NCBI GenBank assembly: GCA_033807775.1
Contig: CM066312.1
Coordinates: 29,795,696-29,859,695 of the forward strand
Direction: 5' to 3'
DNA: 64,000 nucleotides
DNA from: Saussurea involucrata
Taxonomy: Eukaryota > Streptophyta > Magnoliopsida > Asterales > Asteraceae
Every line of letters begins with the position of its first letter. The first letter of the stretch is position 1. Below are positions 57,234 through 64,000 of this stretch, in pieces. Made by a program: the position numbers and the translations under genes. A model generated the notes under the pieces. That model was given only the letters and a program-made list of their open reading frames with translations, did no database searches and was not told the DNA's origin.

Positions 57234-57466
57234 TGTTAGGGCATTTTTGTAGCTATCAAGACAGTATTAATATCTTGTATTGTTCTTCTTAGTAGAGGCA
57301 TGGACATGTCATGGCCCTACTATATAAAGAAGACTCCTTTGTAATCTTGGTAACAACTTGTAGCATTAGTCATTTGTACTTTGAAGATCAATATATGGAT
57401 GACAAGTTCTTTTTAGATTCTCTCTCTACATCATTCTTGATTTCTTGCTAGATTTGGGATTTCACA
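57234..57466 (+). repeat. Element H 5' LTR
   Basis: 233 bp, TGTTAGGGCA...GGGATTTCACA. TATATAAA at 57321-57328. The 3' copy is outside the window. Confidence 0.87.
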
Positions 57467-57468
57467 TT

Positions 57469-57480
57469 TGGTATCAGAGC
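57469..57480 (+). other. Element H primer-binding site
   Basis: TGGTATCAGAGC, two bases after the LTR. Confidence 0.92.
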
Positions 57481-58503
57481 TAAACAGGAGATTCAAGCAG
57501 ATCGAAGACCAAATTGAAGAATTTTTATACTAAACATGAAGAATTCGGATCTGGTGTTCATCACTGTTCATCTGATCACTTTTCATTCAGACATAGATTT
57601 TTTCTAGATTATGATTTCTTGGATCAATTCTTGGCATCACTGAACTCGGAATTGATATCTGAACAACATTAATTCTTGGATCATCATCATTTTCTAAACA
57701 GAATCATTAGATTTGTTCATTTCTTTGAATTTTCGTTCGAAAACCCTAATTCACTGTTTTGGACTTTAATTCGATTAAATTGATCGAATTAGATCTTGTG
57801 ATTAACTAAGAAAGTGTGTGGATTTTGATTTCGAGCAAACCAGTACAAAGTTCGTGTTAATTGATCAAGAATTGAGGAAGATATGGCAGATTTAGTGATT
57901 TTGATGGTCGAAGTGCAGAATTCGGATTATTCAAAGTGAATTCGGATTATTCATAGTGAATTCGGATCATTCAAGATTTTCGAAGTGCTCAAGTATTGGT
58001 TTCGGATCCAGTTAAGCCCGAAATCCGTGGTGTCGCACCCTGTTAAGTTCGAATTCTTGAGGTTTCGAACATAGTTAAGTCCGAATTCCGGTGATTTCGA
58101 ATTGGTGTACAAGTGTTGAATTCGTATCTGTTAAGTTCGAATTCCGTGATTCCGCACTCATCTACATCCGAATTCTGAGTTGAAGAGTGTAATTGGTTTT
58201 GATTTCGCATCAAGCTAAATTCGAATTCAAGGATTTCGCATTCAGTTGCATTCGAATTCAAGGAATTCGTACTCAGTTGCATTCGAATTCAGGGAATTCG
58301 CACCGTACTACATCCGAAATATGAAGGTTTCGAATTCTAAAGCATCCGAAATCTGAAGGTTTCGCACCACTCAGAATTTGTCTAAGTGTTGGTTTCGGAC
58401 CCAAGTGCTGATTTCTTTCTTGAACAGTTGATTCTAAGTGTAATCTCTGTTACACTTACTGCTTGATCTTCTGAACGATCAATTATCCTAGCTATTTGAA
58501 AAG
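57481..58503 (+). other. Element H leader with TTCGAATTC motif array
   Basis: 1.0 kb non-coding. From about 57910 to 58380 it repeats short blocks of the type TTAAGTTCGAATTC, TCCGAATTC, TTCGCA and CCGAAATC at 20-45 nt spacing, more than a dozen in all. The palindromes GAATTC and TTCGAA dominate. Confidence 0.82.
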
Positions 58504-61500
58504 ATGTCGAGAGATTTAATGAGTATGGGATCAAAGAATAAGCCTCCAGTTCTTCTAGTGGAAGAATATGCCCAATGGAAGAAGAGAATGGCTCAGTTTC
58601 TAAATCATCAGAACAGAGATTTAATGGTTTCAATCAAAGAAGGTCCTCACACACCAAAAATGGATATTGGTGGTCAAGCTGAAACTGCTACAAGTCAGTA
58701 TGTTGCTCCTAGAAGCATTGATAAAGAACCCAGATTTTTTAATCAATATGACAAAGATAGGATTGCAACTGATGAACTGGCTTTGACTTATTTGACTATG
58801 GCAATTCCAAATGATATCTACAATCGAGTAGATAGTCGTGACTCAGCGTAAGAGATATGGGATGAGTTAGAAAGGCAGTTTGAGGGATCATCAAAGTCTA
58901 AGAAGACCAAAAGGAATCAAAGCATCAATGCTTATGAAGGGTTTAAAGCAAGAGAAGGCGAACCTTTGAAAGAGACCTACAATAGATACAATATCATCCT
59001 TAATAATTTGAGAAGAAATGGAGTCGACAAATCAGAATCAGAAATAAATTACAAATTTGTCAAGAATCTTCTACCAGAATGGGATTCCTACTCCATTCAG
59101 CTCCAAATGTCAAGGGATATGGATGATGAAAAGTTGACCGACATTTTCAGTATTCTAGGTCAACACGAAGAAAAAGTAAAAGCTGTTAAGGAAAAGGATA
59201 AAAAGGTCGAAGAATCTTTAGCCCTTCTGAGTAAACATAAGAAGAGTGAAGCTATGAAAACAAAAGCTTTGATTTCTGGGATGAGCAAGAAGAAGATAAG
59301 TTCTGATGATGATGATAGTGGCAGTTCTGGAGATGAAATGACTGATATAGCTGAGAAGTTGGCTTTATTAACAAACAGATTTCAAAACAAGTTTGGCAAA
59401 AAGAAGTTTTATTCAAAAACCAAACCTGAATACAACAAAGCTAACAAGTATAAAAGATTTGAGAAGAAAGAGGAGAAAGAGGAAAGAGTTGAGAAAAAGG
59501 AAAGAGAGGAAACGAATGATAGAGATGACCGAAACTGTTTTAACTGTGGAAAGCCAGGTCATTATGCCAGAGACTGTAAGCTAAAGAAGGTGAAGGATTC
59601 TGACTATTATCAGCGAAAGGCACATCTGGCAAAAGCAAAAGAAAGTGGAAAGCCAGTCAATGCTGAGGAAGAAATTTGGCTTATGGATTCCTCTGATGAT
59701 GAAGAAGCTCACTTTACTCAAGTAAAGCATAGCTTAATGGCTAAACTAGATGAAGATGACCAGGAATCCGAGGTATCATCTCTTTATTCTTCTGATAATT
59801 CTAATAATTCTGATAATGAGTCTGAAACTGAAGATGAAAGATATGAAGAAATGCAACTCGTGATAATTGAACTTAATAAGAAATTTGAAAAAGTTCAAAA
59901 GGAACTTGAAAATAAGAAAAGTTCAATGATGAAATATCACGATGAGGCACTTCTTTACAAATGTCTTGCTGAAGATAGAGAAAATGAAAAGGAAGTTATT
60001 AGAACAAAAGTTAAAACACTTGAATCTGAAATTTCTGAATTGAAGAAGAAAATGATTGATATAAGTGATGAGAATATAGACTGTCAATTTAAAATTAAGA
60101 TTCTCACTGAAGAAAGAATAGAAGCTATTGCAAAGATCAAAGAACTTGAAGAGTTAAACTATAAAAGAGGTCAGACTGAGCAAACTCTAAGATTATTAAC
60201 CAATAATCCAAAAGATAAACGATTTTTTAATCCTAAAATGGGACTTGGTTTATCTGATGTAGAGGTATCATAGAAAGCGCCTGAAAATTTTTATACAATT
60301 GCAAAATTGGATGAAGATTTAAAGGAACCCATTAAAAAGGAAATACCTCTTATATCCAAAATTTTTGTTAAATCTGCATGTTCAACTCCAGATTCTAATA
60401 AAGATAAGGATAAGACGGATAAAGGTTCGGAAGAAAAGCCTAGATTCAATACGACAAACTTTAAATACGATGAACTAAATTCCAGTTACAAAACCAAAAA
60501 GGTTGAACTAACTGAATTTAGTTTATTATTCTCAAATGAATCTATGGCTAAAACATTTGATTCCAATATCAATGAACCTAAACCTGTTAAATCTGAATCT
60601 AATGTTGAAATGGAGTCAAATACAAATTCAGATTCTGACAAAAAGGAGTTTGTTCAAGAAACCTCTTCTGAATTTCCTGATTTGGATTCTGCTTTACGAA
60701 AAATTGTTGATTTAGAAAATCAAATTTCTAAATTACAATTAAATTTTGAAATATTAGAGGATGATCATGATAATATTGGGATAAATTTTGATCATAGTCA
60801 AAAAGTCAATCTTGAACTTCAAGTTGAGATTCGACGACTTGAATCCCGAATATTAGAATTATCAAAATCTAAAGATTCAATTACTTGTGAAAAGTGTTCA
60901 AATCAAAGTGAAACAACAGATCAATCTAATTCTTCAAGTTCGGTCAAAGTAAAAGAAAAATGTTCTTTCGAAGGTTATGAGAAAGGAGAATCATCAGGAA
61001 CCAAATCTAATTCTTGTTCGAATGATTCTTCTAACTCTAAAAGCTCTAACATTTTTTCTTCAAGAAAAATTAATTCTGGTGTAAAAGTATCTTTAGAAAA
61101 AGATAAGCTTTTTGAAGAAAACAAAGCACTTGTTTTGAGATGTGCAAAACTTTCAAATCAAATTTTAGATTTTGAAAAAGTGCTTTTTCTTGAGAAAGAG
61201 AAGCATAAAAAGGAAAGAACTGAACTTGAAATTGAACTGAAATATTGTGAAGTATATCATATAAAGTTTTCATCAAATATATCTAATGTCAAAAAGGAAC
61301 AAGAACTGAAAAGAAAAGAAAAAGAAAAATTATTCGAAACAAAATCAAATGTGTTTCCAAATAATGCTTCTAGTTCTAAGACTTCTAACAATGTTTCTCA
61401 TTCTTTCTCAGAAATGGATGAAGAAAAGTGCGTGGATCTGAAGGAGAATATTTCAGATAGCGAGAATAGGAATACTGATACTGAGAAATGTATTTCTTCA

Positions 61501-61935
61501 AATAAAAATTGTATTCATTCATGTAATGTTTACAAAGTTTGTGAAAATAAATATTCCGCAATTTCAAATTCTATCTTGTTGTCACAAGCAAAAAGAAGAA
61601 TACATTGTGCTCATTGTTGGGATAACTATTTCAAGCTAAATAGAAATGATCCAAAGAACAAAAAATCTAATACTTCATCCTTTTCTCTAAAATCTTCAGC
61701 GAACAAATTTGCTAAAATGTTCGGTTTCAGATCAAAGAAACAGAATAAGAAGAAAGAAACAAAAACAGTTGATGTGAATATGGTTTGGATTCCAAAAGAT
61801 CAACTTAACAAACCAAATTCACAAAATAACCTTACCTTTAAAGGCAAAATTCAAGGTTCATCAACTATAATAAACAAACTGATCCGTACTACCAAGAAAG
61901 GACCCATACGGATATGGGTACCTAAGATCAGGTAA
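58504..61935 (+). pseudogene. gag: Element H gag, extended
   Basis: One frame with two in-frame stops (58849-58851 and 60271-60273) and no shift. Opening S-K-N-K-P-P-V-L-L-V-E-E-Y-A-Q-W. The retro-gag domain runs to about residue 230. Zinc knuckle C-F-N-C-G-K-P-G-H-Y-A-R-D-C starts at 59536 (residue 345). After it comes a very long, Lys/Glu/Ser-rich coiled-coil tail of more than 700 residues, with C-A-H-C-W near 61607. Ends R-I-W-V-P-K-I-R, TAA 61933-61935. Total 1143 codons, long for a copia gag. Confidence 0.9.
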
Positions 61936-64000
61936 TTATCTTTTTACAGGATCATCATGTGTGGGTCATTGATTCGGGAGCTTCTAGACACATGACGGGG
62001 TACAGGCACTTATTGCACGATTTTACTGTACATCCTGGCGGATCGGTAGGTTTTGGTAACGATTCTAAAGGTCACGTTCGAGGCTACGGAACGTTGAAGA
62101 ATGACTCGATGCAAATAGAAAAGATCTTGTATGTTGAAGGATTAGGGCATAACCTTTTCAGTATTAGTCAGTTTTGTGACAAGGACTGTAAGGTAATTTT
62201 TGACAAAAAGTTTTGTTATGTTGTGGATGAGAACTGGTCAAAGATTTTCGAAGCATCAACAAGCTCAGAATAGATGGATTAGTTTCCGGGCTTCCTGAAC
62301 TGAAGTTTGACAAAGTTTCTATCTGTTCGGCGTGTGAAATGGGAAAGATGAAACACGTCACGCACAAATCCAAAACTTTGTCTAACTGCAACAACGTCTT
62401 GGAATTAATTCATATGGATCTCTGTGGCCCTATGAGAACTCAATCAATGGGAGGAAAGAAATATATCTTGGTTATGATTGATGAGTATTCACGCTACACT
62501 TGGTTGGATTTTCTTCGACTCAAATCTGAAGCACCTGAGCAAATAATTAAGTTCATAAAAAGGATTCAAATTCTTCTACAACGTCCAGTTCAAAAGATAA
62601 GGAGCGACAATGGAACTGAATTCAAGAATGCAACTCTTCAATCGTTTCTTGAATCCGTTGGCATCTCTCATAATTTTTCTGCACCAATTACTCCACAACA
62701 AAATGGAGTGGTTGAAAGAAAAAAATAGGACGCTTGTGGAAGCAGCTCGGACTATGCTTGCTTATTCGGGTCTTCCACCAAGTTTATGGGCTGAAGCAGT
62801 GTCAACCGCATGCTTCACTCAAAACAGGACAATTATTATTAAACGTCTTAATAAAACTGCATATGAAATAATCAATAATCGCAAACCTAACATCAAATTT
62901 TTGCGTGTTTTTGGATGCAGATGTTTTGTCCTAAAAGATAGAGAGAACACAAAGTGATTAGAGATCTACATCTTGTATTAATGAATTCACTTCTTACAAA
63001 CTACAAGTAAAGACCTATTTATAGTCTTCATCACTTGCTACAACAATTAAGCCTAAGCCCTTTAACACAGCTATTGCTTTACAAAACTTTCTATTATAAA
63101 GGACAACTTCAGTGTCCTAACATTCTCCCCCTAAAGTTTTGGAAAGCAAATCATCTTCAAATCATATCGTATTCCTTGAATTCTAAAGCATATCGGATCT
63201 ATAATAATCGTACAAAATCAGTCATCGAGAGCATCAACGTTACGTTTGACGAGAGTGTGACTTTGACTTCTGGACAACACAGTTCAGAACTCGGACAAAA
63301 ATCTGAAGTTTCTACTCAAAAAGGAGTAGAACCTGTGGCGAAAATGTTTTCTAATTCTGTATTAAATAATAATAGTACTAAGGATTTAGATTTGTTATTT
63401 CATGATGCATTTGTGGATTATTGTACAGATATGGAACAACCCATCACATCAGTAAATGCATCTCCACAACAGACGAGTGTGAATGTCTCTGGTCCATCTG
63501 ACGATGTCGGTGCTAGTACTTCTCGGACAACTAAAGAAACTCCAAGTGCACCTACAACTATTCCAGTTTCTGAACCTGAAATTCAGCCTGAAGTTCCGGT
63601 TTCAGTAAACACATCATCGGAGGTTCCTATACATGAAATACAACAACCAGAAGTTAATGTACCAGAACCAACACATGTATCTTCAGCTGAATCTACTGAA
63701 GAGATTCTTGCAGTTATGGATGAGAATGATTCATCGAACACTCGTGTAGAGATTTCAACTCTTCCCAGTGTACATAAGTGGACAAAAGCACACCCCCAGC
63801 AGATATTATTGGTGATATCAATGATGGAGTGAAAACACGATCTGCGACTACCAACGAATGTTTGTATGTCAACTTTCTAAGCACGTTAGAACCCAAGAAA
63901 GCATCTGAAGCTTTACAAGATCCAGATTGGATAAACGCCATGCAAGAGGAGTTAAATGAGTTTAAGCGTAACGAAGTTTGGCATTTGGTGAAGCGTCCTA
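61936..64000 (+). pseudogene. pol: Element H pol (protease, integrase, RT start)
   Basis: ATTATCTTTTTACAG/G (CAG 61947-61949) precedes protease H-V-W-V-I-D-S-G-A-S-R-H-M-T-G (61956-61998). A deletion and shift near 62240 remove the histidine pair of the integrase zinc region; C-S-A-C-E-M-G-K remains near 62326. The core is present: H-M-D-L-C-G, R-S-D-N-G-T-E-F, N-G-V-V-E-R-K. One extra A near 62725 shifts the frame. Fragment J replaces about 15 codons at 62955-63168. RT begins near 63890 (W-I-N-A-M-Q-E-E-L-N-E-F) and runs off the window. Confidence 0.9.
62955..63168 (-). mobile_element. Fragment J: 3' LTR plus 46 bp of another element
   Basis: On the minus strand: 46 bp of internal sequence ending in the PPT CTTTAGGGGGAGAA, then a 168-bp LTR TGTTAGGACACTG...CTCTAATCA (63122-62955) with a TATAAATA box. 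The LTR's far edge is intact, but the internal side is cut at 63168, and about 15 codons of H are missing there. Confidence 0.75.

Larger units (their letters stand above)
57234..64000 (+). mobile_element. Copia element H, 5' part in the window
   Basis: 5' LTR, primer site, leader with motif array, long gag, protease, integrase and the start of RT; continues past the right edge. It lies in the RT of G. CATAA before its LTR is the G sequence at the break, so CATAA is the expected target duplication. Confidence 0.92.

Noticed and set aside
61932..61949. GTAATTATCTTTTTACAG in H as a complete 18-nt intron
   Set aside because: Too short to splice, and its removal would not bring gag and pol into one frame. 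Only the acceptor half is kept as a candidate.

Overview
The window is plant nuclear DNA made almost entirely of LTR retrotransposons of the Ty1/copia superfamily. The evidence is the pol order protease-integrase-RT-RNase H, TG...CA LTRs, and primer sites reading TGGTATCAGAGC (initiator tRNA-Met type). I see no host gene, rRNA, tRNA or CRISPR array. The gag style and the SIRE-like elements with an extra 3' gene suggest a dicot with a large genome; Asteraceae is my impression, not a proof.

Layout, left to right. Element C (minus strand) occupies 1-5123 and 27266-30331. It was split by element A (5124-27265, plus; perfect GGACC target duplication). A has no pol. It is itself split by the 13-kb SIRE-like element B (9657-22660, plus) and by a solo LTR (26100-26727, perfect TGTGA duplication). 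To the right of C lies I (30332-33482, minus), a remnant of the extra gene of another SIRE-like element. E (33483-36937, plus, SIRE-like) starts inside I and stops in its protease where D begins (36938-43027, plus, pol-less). D's two flanks do not match. Next come K (43028-43513), a piece of a C-like element, and F (43514-49798, plus, pol-less). F's 3' LTR is entered by G (49799-57233, minus, SIRE-like). G's RT is entered by H (57234-64000, plus), and H carries a truncated fragment J (62955-63168). H, G and F continue past the right edge; C continues past the left edge.

How the parts work. Autonomous families (B, E, G, C, H) carry gag and pol, all now damaged by stops and frameshifts. B and G also carry a large third gene after pol. 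In both copies it has its own TATA box, a ~390-nt leader intron and a coding intron that joins two open frames in phase. Its product has basic NLS-like clusters, coiled-coil and acidic regions and no visible membrane segment, so 'envelope-like' looks like a poor label. A, D and F keep the LTRs, a long leader, a gag or gag-tail frame and a protease stub, but no pol.

Main points for a second look: (1) the independently promoted, intron-containing third gene; (2) short family-specific motifs heavily enriched in leaders and LTRs (TCCGGA in A and D, CGCTGA in B and G, TTCGAATTC in H, CTCGCA in F, CAGAGCCTCTGTG in C and K); (3) a splice-acceptor-like TTGCAG/G 15-21 nt past the gag stop in six elements while the pol frame varies; (4) three pol-less families broken at the same place, just after the protease active site.
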